Under the pieces are notes generated by a model. The model ran no database searches, had not been told where the DNA came from, and worked only from the letters and a program-made list of their open reading frames with translations. The position numbers and the translations under genes were made by a program. This document shows positions 17,171 through 25,302 of a DNA stretch of 36,055 nt, in pieces; position 1 is the first letter of the stretch; every line of letters starts with the position of its first letter. The stretch is taken from assembly GCA_030525685.1 (NCBI GenBank), contig JAUNEG010000003.1, forward strand, positions 100,835 through 136,889. The letters are read 5' to 3'. Source of the DNA: Atopobiaceae bacterium. Its GTDB lineage: Bacteria; Actinomycetota; Coriobacteriia; Coriobacteriales; Atopobiaceae.

Positions 17171-18675
17171 AGAAGCTCGCCGAGGTCCTCAAGGACTGGG
17201 AGGCCGTGATCGGCCTGGAGGTCCACACCGAGCTCACCACGCTCGAGACCAAGATGTTCTGCAACTGCCGCCTCTCCCACGACGACGAGCCCAACACCAA
17301 CGTCTGCCCCGTCTGCCTGGGCATGCCGGGCGCGCTGCCCGTGCCCAACGAGAAGGCCATCGAGTCGATCGTCATGGCGGGCCTGGCCACCAACTGCGAG
17401 ATCATGCGCCACTCCATGTTCTACCGGAAGCACTACTTCTACCCGGACATGGCCAAGAACTTCCAGACCACGCAGGGTCCCGTGGCGTTCTGCATGCACG
17501 GCCACCTGGACCTGGAGGTCAGCGGCGCCGGCGCCAAGGAGCGCCCGGACGACACCGCCGAGAAGGACGCTGACGGCGGCTACGTGGCGCCCATCCGCAT
17601 CCTGCGCATCCACATGGAGGAGGACGCTGCCAAGATGGTGCACGTGGGCGGCGAGGAGGGCCGCATCACCGCGGCCACCGAGTCCCTCATCGACTACAAC
17701 CGCTGCGGTACGCCGCTCATCGAGCTCGTTACCGAGCCCGACCTGCGCACGCCCGAGGAGGCACGCCTCTTCATGGAGAAGCTGCGCCAGACGTTCCTCA
17801 CGCTCGGCATCTCCGATTGCTCGCTCGAGAGCGGCTCGATGCGCTGCGACGGAAACATCTCGCTGCGCCGCCGCGGCGAGACCAAGTTTGGCACCAAGAC
17901 CGAGATGAAGAACATCAACTCGTTCAAGAGCCTGCACGACGCGCTCGAGTACGAGATCTGCCGCCAGGCCGAGGTGCTCGAGGAGGGCGGCATCGTCTAC
18001 CAGGAGACGCGCCACTGGGAGCCCTCGCGCCGGCGCACCGTGGTCATGCGCGTCAAGGAGACCGCGGACGACTACCGCCTCTTCCCGGACCCTGACCTCG
18101 CGCCCTTCGACCTCACGGACGAGTTCATCGACCGCTGCCGCGCGCGCATCCCGGAGCTGCCGGACACCAAGCGCGACCGCTACATGGCCGACTTTGGCCT
18201 CAAGCGCGCCGACGCCGACCAGCTCGCGGGCGACCCGACGGTCGCGGCCTTCTTCGAGCGGACGCTCGCCGCGACGGGCGAGAAGAACGTGGAGACCGTG
18301 GCCAAGGTCATGGTGAACCTCGTCCCCAGCTACGACGCCCTCGCGCCGGCGCAGGTCGCGAGTCTCTCGACGCTTCTCGCCGAGGACGCGATCACGTTTG
18401 CCCAGGCACGCGAGGTGCTCGATGCTGTCAACGGCACCGACGAGGACCCGGCGGCCTACGTGGACGCCCACGGCATGCGCCAGTCCACGGACGAGGGAGC
18501 GCTCGGCGCGATCGTCGACGAGGTGCTCGACCGCTGCGCCGACCAGGTCCAGCAGTACCGCGACGGCAACAAGAAGGTGCTCGGGTTTCTCGTGGGCCAG
18601 TGCATGAAGGCGGCCAAGGGCTCCGGCAACCCCAAGGCCTTCAACAAGATGCTCGCGGAGCGGCTCGAGTCGTAG
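17167..18675 (+). CDS. gatB: aspartyl/glutamyl-tRNA amidotransferase subunit B
   Basis: This 502-residue subunit phosphorylates and amidates Glu-tRNA(Gln) and/or Asp-tRNA(Asn). It has VIGLEVHTELTT, the zinc-site cysteines in FCNCRLSHDDEPNTNVCPVC, YNRCGTPLIELVTEPD, and SGSMRCDGNISLRRRGE. The C-terminal GatB/YqeY domain runs to KAFNKMLAERLES. The start overlaps the gatA stop (ATGA). Presence of the full trio suggests that Gln-tRNA, and perhaps Asn-tRNA, is made by the indirect route. An in-frame motif copy lies at 18277. Confidence 0.97.
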
Positions 18676-18726
18676 GGACCTGTCAGCCCGCCCGTACTTC
18701 TCGGCCGTTCCTTTGGACAAGTGGCG

Positions 18727-18801
18727 CTCAAATGGAGCATACGGACTGCGGACACTTTTTGGGTCTCTGGCAGCCAAAAACGTCCGTATGCTCCACTTGA
18801 G
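18727..18801. repeat. long palindromic element, family II (copy 2)
   Basis: Arms CTCAAATGGAGCATACGGAC (18727-18746) and 18782-18801 differ at one position. Inside them TTTTTGG (18756-18762) pairs with CCAAAAA (18774-18780). The inner part matches the element at 963-1038, as does the TCAAAT at the left end, while the outer arms are different but still self-complementary. It lies between gatB and the YitT-like gene and may end gatB transcription. Confidence 0.75.
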
Positions 18802-18880
18802 TTTCGGCGTCCCGCCGCGCCGCGTCTCAAGCTGCTAGACTTCCGGGGCGAGGGCGTGGTCGCATGCGGGAGGAGCTGCG

Positions 18881-19645
18881 GTGGACGAGAAGAACGCGCA
18901 GGTCAATGAGGGCGTCGAACCGGTCGCGGGGGAGATGACGCCCGACGAGGCGCGCCGTGCGGAGAGGCTCTCGCGCAGGCGCATGGCCTACAGCTTCCCG
19001 CAGTTCCTTGCCCTGCTCAACGTGGGCCTCATTCTCACGGCCGCGGCGCTCGTGCTCTTCAAGACACCCAACCACCTGGCCTTCGGCGGTACCACGGGCT
19101 TCGCGATCCTCTTCAACGCCGCGCTGCCGGCGCTTCCTGTCTCCGTGTACATGTGGATCATGAACGCCGCGCTCGTCCTTCTCGGCCTTGTCTTCCTGGA
19201 GCGCCGGGCGGTGCTGTGGAGCGCGTTCGCGTCGTTTGCGCTCTCGGGTTACACCTCGCTCTTCGAGTGGCTGATGCCGGTCACGACCTCCCTCACCGGC
19301 GACCTCTGGCTCGACGTCTGCTTTGCCGTGCTTCTGCCGGCCGTGGGCGTGGTCATGGCGGCGATCGGCCTCTTCGGGCCGCGCGTGGGACTCTACTGCG
19401 TGCTCGCGCTCATCGGCAAGACCTTCGTGGTGGACGGCTTCATCGAGTCCATCCGCCAGCGAAAGGTCTGTCAGGCGATCTGCGATCACCCGCGTGACGT
19501 GGAGGAGTTCATCGTCAAGAAGCTCGGCCGCACCGCCACGGTGACCTTCGGCTGGGGCGCGTACTCCGGCAAGCGGCAGACGATCCTCAGCAGCGTGCTC
19601 TCGCGCCGCGAGGCCATGAAGCTGCGGCTCTTCGTGCGCGCGTAG
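18881..19645 (+). CDS. YitT-family membrane protein (DUF161 + DUF2179), with a premature TAG
   Basis: The GTG start at 18881 follows GGGAGGAGCTGCG. The 254-residue product has a charged N-terminus that includes the dispersed motif (MDEKN), about five membrane segments (near residues 43-180), and a C-terminal cytoplasmic DUF2179-like domain: VCQAICDHPRDVEEFIVKKLGRT, GWGAYSGKRQTILSSVLSRREAMKL. The frame stops at TAG 19643-19645 after FVRA. The same frame continues as DPTAFITIVSSSEIIGRGF to TAG at 19715-19717, and this looks like the ordinary end of the family. The gene has therefore probably lost its last 24 residues, or is read through at low level. The function of YitT proteins is not settled; transport is suspected. 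Confidence 0.85.
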   Translation: MDEKNAQVNEGVEPVAGEMTPDEARRAERLSRRRMAYSFPQFLALLNVGLILTAAALVLFKTPNHLAFGGTTGFAILFNAALPALPVSVYMWIMNAALVLLGLVFLERRAVLWSAFASFALSGYTSLFEWLMPVTTSLTGDLWLDVCFAVLLPAVGVVMAAIGLFGPRVGLYCVLALIGKTFVVDGFIESIRQRKVCQAICDHPRDVEEFIVKKLGRTATVTFGWGAYSGKRQTILSSVLSRREAMKLRLFVRA

Positions 19646-19830
19646 GACCCGACCGCGTTCATTACCATCGTGAGCAGCTCGGAGATCATAGGTCGCGGCT
19701 TCCGTGGCGTGAACTAGGCGTTATGTGCCATTAGGTTGTTTGCGCCGACGATGCGTGACATGGGCGGGAGGCCCCCGCACGCGCCGCGCGTTCGCCTTTA
19801 AGGTCGCGTCCTTCCCGGCCTCCGTTCCCG

Positions 19831-19971
19831 CCCCCTCCTCCCTCTTCCGGGTGTGTACGAAGTTGCATAATTAATACGGTACCCGTCAATCACAAACACG
19901 CAGGTAGACGGCTTGTCGAGAAGAACATCAACTTTGCAACTTCGTACACACCCGGAAGAGGGGGAGGGGGG
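19831..19971. repeat. palindromic element, family I (copy A)
   Basis: Arms of 37 bases (19831-19867 and 19935-19971) are nearly perfectly complementary. They run from a C-rich outer end through CTTCCGGGTGTGTACGAAG to TTGCA. The 67-base centre contains CGCAGGTAGACGGC and TCGAGAAGAACATCAA (19916 on), shared with copies B and C. The T/A-rich centre contrasts with the GC-rich surroundings. The rest of 19718-20131 shows no gene. Confidence 0.8.
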
Positions 19972-20131
19972 GGGGTATCGAAAGTGTGTGAGGAGCATGG
20001 AGAAACGCAACGTCGAAGCTCTTCTCGGCGCCAAGCGTGATGGCCTCTGCCTGCGTAACCGCTGACCCGTGAAAGATTGGTGCAAGCTAACGGACGGCTT
20101 CGTGCAAGGCGCCCCATGTAGGCTGCGCCCC

Positions 20132-21094
20132 ATGGACACCTTAATCATCTCACATAGGTCCGCCCTCGCCCGATGGGGCGAGAAGGGCCTCGCGCAGCGG
20201 CTCGGCGGGCCGTGTCCGGCACCAGGCGACTGGACGCCCCCATCCGCCTCCGGGCTCGACGACGAGACCCTGCGCCGCGCGCGTCTCGAGGCGACCCCAG
20301 GGCGCCCGCTGCACATCCTCGTTCGAGACCGAGGCGAGCGCGTGCGCGCCCAGCGCGTCGTCTCGCACGTGTGGTCCGGGCCGCTGCCGGACGGGGCCTT
20401 CTATCGGCTTGCTCCTGGCGTGCTGCTCAGTTCTCCCGCCTTCTGCCTCCAACAGCTCTGCGCCCGTTCCAGCGAGGCGCGCGCGACGGCGACCGTCATG
20501 GGGGTGTGCGGCGGTTACGCGCTCTCGGCCGGGACGCCACATGGATTTCATGAGCGCCCTCCGCTCGCCTCCCTCGAGGAGCTGCGCGAGAGGTTCGCCC
20601 ACGAGCACGGCTACGGCGCCCGGCGCGTCCGTGAGGCCCTGAGGCTCGCGCTGCCCGGCTCGCGCTCGCCCATGGAGACGGTCGTGGTGCTGTTCTTCAC
20701 GCTTCCCGTGGAGCTGGGTGGCTGCGGGCTGCCGGCCCCGCAGATCAACGTGCGCGTGGAGATCCCCTCCGACCTGAGAGCCGCCCTCGGAAGGCCATAC
20801 CTAGTCGTGGACCTCTGCTGGGAGGATCAGCGCATCATCCTCGAATACGACAGCTACACCTGGCATCTTGCTCCGCGTGCGTTCGACGGGACGCAGAGCC
20901 GCAACGAGGGCCTGCGCGACGAGGGTTGGATGGTGCGTACGGTGACGTCGGGAATCCTGTCCGACCCGCGCCTCCGGCAGCTGCTGGTGAGCCGGGTCAT
21001 GCGGCGCTTCGGTCTCGAGCCGCCCGACGACGAGGCCTGGCTTCTCCGCCAGGAGCTGCTGGTCCGCGACCTTCTCGCCGTCCGCGGCGCGTGA
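20132..21094 (+). CDS. PD-(D/E)XK nuclease-like (DUF559/Vsr-like fold) hypothetical protein
   Basis: A 320-residue protein whose C-terminal part (about 178-295) resembles actinobacterial DUF559/Vsr-like domains: SPMETVVVLF (E182), YLVVDLCWEDQRIILEYDSYTWH (D227, E238, D240), then LRDEGWMVRTVTSGIL. The usual lysine of the ExK motif is replaced, since the site reads EYD. The N-terminal part, with LHILVRDRGERVRAQRVVSH and GAFYRLAPGVLLSSPAFCL, resembles a family of hypothetical proteins I associate with Coriobacteriia and AbiEi-like proteins; this is uncertain. The ATG at 20132 lacks a strong ribosome site, and a GTG at 20069 is an alternative. The gene sits between family I copies A and B. Confidence 0.6.
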   Translation: MDTLIISHRSALARWGEKGLAQRLGGPCPAPGDWTPPSASGLDDETLRRARLEATPGRPLHILVRDRGERVRAQRVVSHVWSGPLPDGAFYRLAPGVLLSSPAFCLQQLCARSSEARATATVMGVCGGYALSAGTPHGFHERPPLASLEELRERFAHEHGYGARRVREALRLALPGSRSPMETVVVLFFTLPVELGGCGLPAPQINVRVEIPSDLRAALGRPYLVVDLCWEDQRIILEYDSYTWHLAPRAFDGTQSRNEGLRDEGWMVRTVTSGILSDPRLRQLLVSRVMRRFGLEPPDDEAWLLRQELLVRDLLAVRGA

Positions 21095-21132
21095 GGCGAG
21101 GCCCGGTGGACAACTCGACCGCACCACTCCAC

Positions 21133-21236
21133 GGGTATGTGCACCGTTGCAAGTTTGATGGTTTTTTCGCCAGCTCGTCTACCTGCGATTTTCAGGCTCC
21201 GGACATCAGATTAGATTTGCAACAGCGCACATACCT
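21133..21236. repeat. palindromic element, family I (copy B, inverted)
   Basis: Arms GGGTATGTGCACCGTTGCAA (21133-21152) and 21217-21236 pair with three mismatches. Read on the minus strand, the centre contains CGCAGGTAGACGAG and GGCGAAAAAACCATCAAA, matching copies A and C. The G-rich flank just outside the right arm (GAGAGAGGGGGAG) supplies the ribosome binding site of comF. Confidence 0.8.
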
Positions 21237-21252
21237 TGAGAGAGGGGGAGTG

Positions 21253-22026
21253 ATGATGGCGGGCGAGAAGGACGACGGGCCGAGAGGGCGGGACATGCGC
21301 CTCGGGGACGTGGCGCGCGGGGCCGCCGACGCGTTCGCGGAGGTGCTGTGGCCCACGCGCTGCGCTGGCTGCGACCAGCCCGGCGAGCTGCTCTGCGACG
21401 AGTGCCGCGCGTCGCTGCCGTGGGTGGAGCAGCGCCTGGCGTGCCCGTCCTGCGGCGCCCCCTACGGCTACCTCACCTGCACGGAGTGCGACGGCGGCTG
21501 GGTCCCGCGCGCCACCGTGGCCGCGCTCACGTTTCGCGGCACGGCGGCGCGCGCGGCGACCGCCCTCAAGGACGCGCACGAGCTCCGCCTCGCGCCGGTG
21601 ATCGCGGCGGCGATGGCCTGCGCGCTCGAGGAGGCGTCCGCCTGGCCCGCGCGCGACGGCGGCCCGCGCTTCTCGCCCGCCGAGACGGACGCGCTCTGCT
21701 TCGTCCCCGCCACCGCAGAGGCCTTCGCGCGGCGCGGCTTCGACCACATGGAGCTCGTGTCGCGGGCGCTGTCGTCCGAGCTCTGCCTCCCGCTGGCGGA
21801 CGTCCTCGTGCGCGCGGCGGCCCGCGACCAGCGCGAGCTCGGTCGCGACGAGCGCGCTGCCAACCTCGCGGGCACGATGCGCTCGCTCGAGGACGTCGCC
21901 GGTGCGCGCCTGCTGGTCGTCGACGACGTGGCCACTACGGGGGCGAGCCTCGCGGAGGCCGCGCGCGCCCTGCTCCGCCGCGGCGCCGCCTCGGTCACCG
22001 CCTGCGTGCTCGCCCGCGTGTGGTGA
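21253..22026 (+). CDS. comF: ComF-family protein (phosphoribosyltransferase-like, competence-associated)
   Basis: This 257-residue ComFC-type protein has an N-terminal zinc-ribbon region with four CxxC pairs (C37/C40, C48/C51, C64/C67, C76/C79). A phosphoribosyltransferase domain follows, with RGFDHMELVSRAL, QRELGRDERAANL and the PRPP loop VVDDVATTG (222-230). In naturally transformable bacteria ComFC is needed for DNA uptake or recombination; its reaction is not established. The ATG at 21253 follows GAGAGAGGGGG from element B. A GTG three bases earlier is possible. The first codons include the dispersed motif (MMAGEKD). Confidence 0.9.
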   Translation: MMAGEKDDGPRGRDMRLGDVARGAADAFAEVLWPTRCAGCDQPGELLCDECRASLPWVEQRLACPSCGAPYGYLTCTECDGGWVPRATVAALTFRGTAARAATALKDAHELRLAPVIAAAMACALEEASAWPARDGGPRFSPAETDALCFVPATAEAFARRGFDHMELVSRALSSELCLPLADVLVRAAARDQRELGRDERAANLAGTMRSLEDVAGARLLVVDDVATTGASLAEAARALLRRGAASVTACVLARVW

Positions 22027-22041
22027 GCGCGGCCTCGCCCG

Positions 22042-22169
22042 CCCCCCCTTGAGGGTATGTGCACTATTGCAAAATTAATACGGTGCCTAGTGATTGAAAA
22101 AGCGCAGGTAGATGGTTTGTCAAGAGAAACATTAAAATCGCAACGGTGCACATACCCTCAGGGAGGGGG
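22042..22169. repeat. palindromic element, family I (copy C)
   Basis: The arms, about 22042-22072 and 22139-22169, include GAGGGTATGTGCAC and its complement, with C-rich and G-rich outer ends. The centre shares AATTAATACGGT and GCGCAGGTAGATGGTTTGTC with copy A. It starts about 15 bases after the comF stop, so it may also end comF transcription. Confidence 0.8.
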
Positions 22170-22267
22170 ATGAGGCGCTGTCGGCCGAAGGCACCAGGGG
22201 GCGCCCCGTCCCCCGCGACCGCCGAAGCGCTCGGCGGTTGAGGCGAGAAAACCGTGCCCGCCCTAGG

Positions 22268-22273
22268 TATACT
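22268..22273 (+). promoter_or_regulatory. candidate -10 box of an intergenic transcript
   Basis: TATACT is a strong -10 word in a GC-rich gap. No clear -35 box is visible at 17 bases; the position reads GAGAAA, part of a degenerate motif copy GGCGAGAAAACC. A transcript would start near 22280, almost 300 bases before the next start codon. Confidence 0.4.
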
Positions 22274-22279
22274 GAAGGG

Positions 22280-22540
22280 CGTCTCAACCCAGGTCTGTGG
22301 TTGCGGGCGCGTCCTGCGCGCCTCAGTCCATGCCAGACGAGGGCAAAGGGATCCACGTAAGTCCGGGCGCGCGCGTCCGGGCGATCATGGCTCGTCCTAG
22401 AGGTAAGCCGCACCGCCCGTCAGACGAGAGGCATCCGGCCTCGCGGGCGAGAGGGGCTCAAGTGACGGCGCCGCGGTGCCGGAAGCGAAGCCCCCGGTGC
22501 GCGAGTGTGGGGTCAAAGACCAGGTCAGCTGGGGGAGACG
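22280..22540 (+). ncRNA. candidate structured RNA or long leader between comF and the lipoprotein-hpf genes
   Basis: This stretch of about 260 bases has no convincing coding frame but several possible helices. Examples are GACGAG with CTCGTC around GGGCAAAGGGATCCACGTAA, the GTCCGGGCGCGCGCGTCCGGGC region, and a GC-rich hairpin near 22468-22502. CAACCCAGGTCT at the 5' end can pair in part with AGACCAGGTCAGCTGGGG near the 3' end. The raiA-motif RNA class is known from Firmicutes and Actinobacteria near raiA/hpf or comFC genes, which fits this position. I cannot confirm its consensus from memory. A leader regulating the lipoprotein is the alternative. Confidence 0.35.
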
Positions 22541-22573
22541 ACGACAGGCAGCAGGAAAGACAGGAATCGGCAC

Positions 22574-23512
22574 ATGACGCGTCATCACATGTTCATGCTC
22601 GCTGCCGCGCTCGTCGCGGCGCTGGGCCTCACGGGCTGCGAGATCGGCCCCGTCAACCTTGACGACTTCTTCGGCACCCCCTCCGTGGAGGAGGCCCGCG
22701 CGGAGCGCCGGGAGTCGCTCGCGCCCGCGGTCTCCGACACGTCCCTCAAGCAGGCCGGCACGCTCACGGTGGGAATCCTGGGCACGCAGTCCGCGCCCTT
22801 CGCCATCACCTCCACCGAGGGGTCCCAGGTCGGCATCGACCTGGACATGGGCCACGCCCTCGCGGACGAGCTTGGGCTGGCCTCGATCTCGTTCGTCCCG
22901 GTGAGCGACGTCGACTCCGCCCTGGCGGACGAGTGCGACGTCGTCATGGGCGTTGACGCCGGCGAGGGCGGCTCCGCGACCGTCGTGGGCGCCTACGCTC
23001 AGAGCGCCGTGGGCGTGTTCGCGCGCGGCGACGTCTCCGCCCCGATCGACGCGTCGGCCCTCGAGGGCGCGACCGTCGGCATCCAGGAGGGGTCAGTGTC
23101 CGCCGTCACGCTCGACTCCTACGAGGTCTCCACCGTCCACAGCCCGGCCGCCAACCTCAACGAGGCCTTCGACAGCCTCGAGGAGGGCACGGTCGACTAC
23201 GTGATCTGCGACGCCTACGCGGGCGCGTACCTCGCCACCGCCTACTCCGACATCGCGTTCGCCGGCACGCTCGACGACCCCTCCATGGTGGGCGTCGCCG
23301 TGAGCTCCCCGGAGCTCCAGTCCGCCGTCCAGACCGCGCTCGAGTCGGTCCAGTCGAACGGCGTCGCGGGCATCGCCCTCGCCGGCTGGGCCGGCGACCT
23401 CCCCACGCTCACGACCGACCTGAAGGTCACCGGTCTGGTGGAGCGCGCGGACGAGCCTGAGCCCGACGAGGGGGCGGAGGACGAGGCCGAGCCCGACGCG
23501 TCCGCCGAGTAG
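22574..23512 (+). CDS. solute-binding-type lipoprotein (family 3-like)
   Basis: A 312-residue secreted lipoprotein. The signal segment MFMLAAALVAALGLTGC ends in a lipobox with the lipidated cysteine. The mature part follows the periplasmic-binding-protein fold of amino-acid-type receptors: LTVGILGTQSAPFAI, GSQVGIDLDMGHALADELGL, VDSALADECDVVMGV, EGATVGIQEGSVSAV, EGTVDYVICDAYAGAYL. It ends in a short acidic tail. No permease or ATPase gene is adjacent, so it may serve a remote transporter or be a sensor. The start at 22574 follows AGGAA; a longer frame upstream overlaps the candidate RNA. Confidence 0.8.
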   Translation: MTRHHMFMLAAALVAALGLTGCEIGPVNLDDFFGTPSVEEARAERRESLAPAVSDTSLKQAGTLTVGILGTQSAPFAITSTEGSQVGIDLDMGHALADELGLASISFVPVSDVDSALADECDVVMGVDAGEGGSATVVGAYAQSAVGVFARGDVSAPIDASALEGATVGIQEGSVSAVTLDSYEVSTVHSPAANLNEAFDSLEEGTVDYVICDAYAGAYLATAYSDIAFAGTLDDPSMVGVAVSSPELQSAVQTALESVQSNGVAGIALAGWAGDLPTLTTDLKVTGLVERADEPEPDEGAEDEAEPDASAE

Positions 23513-23515
23513 GTC

Positions 23516-23530
23516 GGCCCGCTCGGGGCC
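23516..23530 (+). terminator. weak hairpin after the lipoprotein gene
   Basis: GGCCC and GGGCC arms around a short loop are followed by TTT two bases after the lipoprotein stop. The stem is short, so termination is only possible. Confidence 0.3.
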
Positions 23531-23643
23531 TTTCGCGCCAGAGTCGCCGTCGAGTGGGTATGAGTTGTCCATAGGGCAGGGCCCTAGGGTAGGGAGAAGC
23601 GCACCGCAGGATGGTGACGCGCCGCGACCATAAGGAGGTTCGC

Positions 23644-24234
23644 ATGGTGGACATCAAGATCTCGGGTCGCAAGGTCGGTGTTTCCGACTCGCTGCGCGAG
23701 CACGTGGAGGAGAAGGTCTCCGCCGCCCTCAAGGTGTTCGACATCAAGCCCATGACCTGCGACGTGGTCCTTCGCGTGGACAAGAACCCGTCCAACCCCG
23801 AGCGCAAGGCGTGCGAGATCACCGTCTTCGTGCGCGACAACGTCGTTCGCGTGGTGGCCAGCTCGGATGACATGTACGCCGCCATCGACGAGGCGGCGGA
23901 CAAGGTCACCCGTCAGCTCCGCAAGTACAAGACGCGCGTGATCGACCGTCGTCAGCGCATGCAGCAGGCAAAGGCCGGCGCCGTCACCCAGGAGGACCTC
24001 GCCTCCCTCATCGAGCCCGGTCCCGACGAGACCGAGGACGACCAGCTCGTCCGCGAGAAGTACATCGACCTCGTGCCCATGACCGAGGAGGAGGCCCTGG
24101 TCCAGACCGATCTGATCGGCCACGACTTCTACGTCTTCACCAATGCCACGACGGGCCTTGTCAACGTGATCTACCACCGCAAGAATGGCGGGTACGGCAT
24201 CATAAAGCCCAAGATCGAGGAAGAGAATGAGTAG
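23644..24234 (+). CDS. hpf: long-form ribosome hibernation promoting factor
   Basis: This 196-residue HPF-long protein binds the 30S subunit and pairs ribosomes into inactive 100S dimers in stationary phase. The N-terminal domain (MVDIKISGRKVGVSDSLREHVEEKV to RQLRKYKTR) is the ribosome-binding part. After a linker, the C-terminal dimerisation domain contains VREKYIDLVPMTEEEALVQTDLIGHDFYVFTNATTGLVNVIYHRKNGGYGII (residues about 137-189). The start follows AAGGAGGTTCGC. The end overlaps the degV-like gene by eight bases. Confidence 0.95.
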   Translation: MVDIKISGRKVGVSDSLREHVEEKVSAALKVFDIKPMTCDVVLRVDKNPSNPERKACEITVFVRDNVVRVVASSDDMYAAIDEAADKVTRQLRKYKTRVIDRRQRMQQAKAGAVTQEDLASLIEPGPDETEDDQLVREKYIDLVPMTEEEALVQTDLIGHDFYVFTNATTGLVNVIYHRKNGGYGIIKPKIEEENE

Positions 24235-25285
24235 CACCGAGAATACCGAGAACAACCTCGAGAACGTCGCCCCCCTGACCGAGGGCGTCGACAACGCCCA
24301 GGCGTCGCAGGATGCTGCGCGCCTGGGCCGCGCGTATCACCGCAAGTCGAACGTCAGGATAATCGTGGACTCCTGCGCGGACTTCGCGCCGGAGGTCGCC
24401 GAGGCCCTCGGCGTCGAGGTCGTACACTTCACGTACGTCATGAGCGGCCAGGAGCACCCGGATGACCTCTGGCAGACCATGTCCGCCAAGGAGTTCTACG
24501 ACCGCATGCGCGCCGGTGAGGTCGCCACCACCTCAGCCGTGACCCCCGGCCGCTACCTCGAGGTCTTCGAGCGCGCGGCGGAGGAGGGCACCCCGACGGT
24601 CTACCTGGCCTTCACGCGCGGCCTCTCCTCGAGCGTGGACGCGGCGCGCCAGGCCGCCGACATGGTCCGCGAGAGCCACCCCGACTTCGAGATCCACGTC
24701 GTCGACAACGTCTGTCCGTCCGCCGCGGCCGAGCTCCTCGCGATCGAGGCGGTCCACCAGGCGGCCAACGGCCTCACGGCGGCCGAGCTCACCGCCTGGG
24801 CGGAGGAGGCCCGCTACTACGTCCACGGCTACTTCACTCTGGACTCCTTCGACGCGCTCGCCCGCGGCGGCCGCATCCCGCCGGCCGCGGCCACGGTGGG
24901 CAGCAAGCTCGACATCAAGCCCGAGCTCTCCTACGACACCAACGGCGCCCTCACGCTGCGCGGCATGTGCCGCGGCCGCAAGAAGGCCCTCCGTGCGATC
25001 ATCGCGGACTTCAAGGCCAACTACCTGGGCGCCGAGGGAGGGGACGAGGAGCTCCCCATGGCGATCGTCTCGGCCGACGCCGAGAAGGACGCCCGCTGGC
25101 TCGCCGACCAGATCCGCAGGGAGCCCGGCTGCTCCGACGTTCCGATCATCTACAGTTCCGTGGGCCCGGTCATCGGCGCCCACGTCGGGCCCGGCATGGT
25201 GGCGCTGCTCTTCTGGGGCAAGGACCGCCGCGAGAGCCTCTCGTTTACCGACCGCATCGCCCGCAAGGTCCGCGGCGAGAAGTAG
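24227..25285 (+). CDS. DegV-family fatty-acid-binding protein
   Basis: A 352-residue DegV protein. The family binds fatty acids and, in Firmicutes, FakB members present them to the FakA kinase. Typical elements are RIIVDSCADF, TTSAVTPGRYLEVFE, TVYLAFTRGLSSSVDAARQAA, the ARGGRIPPAAATVGSKLDIKPELSYDTNGAL block and GPVIGAHVGPGMVALLFWG. The first 40 residues (rich in Asn, Glu and Thr) are an extra N-terminal segment. No FakA gene is in the window. Translation is coupled to hpf. The last residues are RGEK, another coding motif copy at the gene end. Confidence 0.92.
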   Translation: MSSTENTENNLENVAPLTEGVDNAQASQDAARLGRAYHRKSNVRIIVDSCADFAPEVAEALGVEVVHFTYVMSGQEHPDDLWQTMSAKEFYDRMRAGEVATTSAVTPGRYLEVFERAAEEGTPTVYLAFTRGLSSSVDAARQAADMVRESHPDFEIHVVDNVCPSAAAELLAIEAVHQAANGLTAAELTAWAEEARYYVHGYFTLDSFDALARGGRIPPAAATVGSKLDIKPELSYDTNGALTLRGMCRGRKKALRAIIADFKANYLGAEGGDEELPMAIVSADAEKDARWLADQIRREPGCSDVPIIYSSVGPVIGAHVGPGMVALLFWGKDRRESLSFTDRIARKVRGEK

Positions 25286-25302
25286 CACCCGACCAGCAGA
25301 TT

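Noticed and set aside
22280..22540. Assignment to a named riboswitch, 6S, tmRNA, RNase P or SRP RNA
   Set aside because: I looked for the core words of these classes as I remember them and found none; only a raiA-type RNA is suggested, by position.
22297..22662. 121-residue frame before the lipoprotein gene
   Set aside because: The composition is Arg/Ser/His-rich, there is no ribosome site, and it overlaps the well-supported lipoprotein start in another frame.
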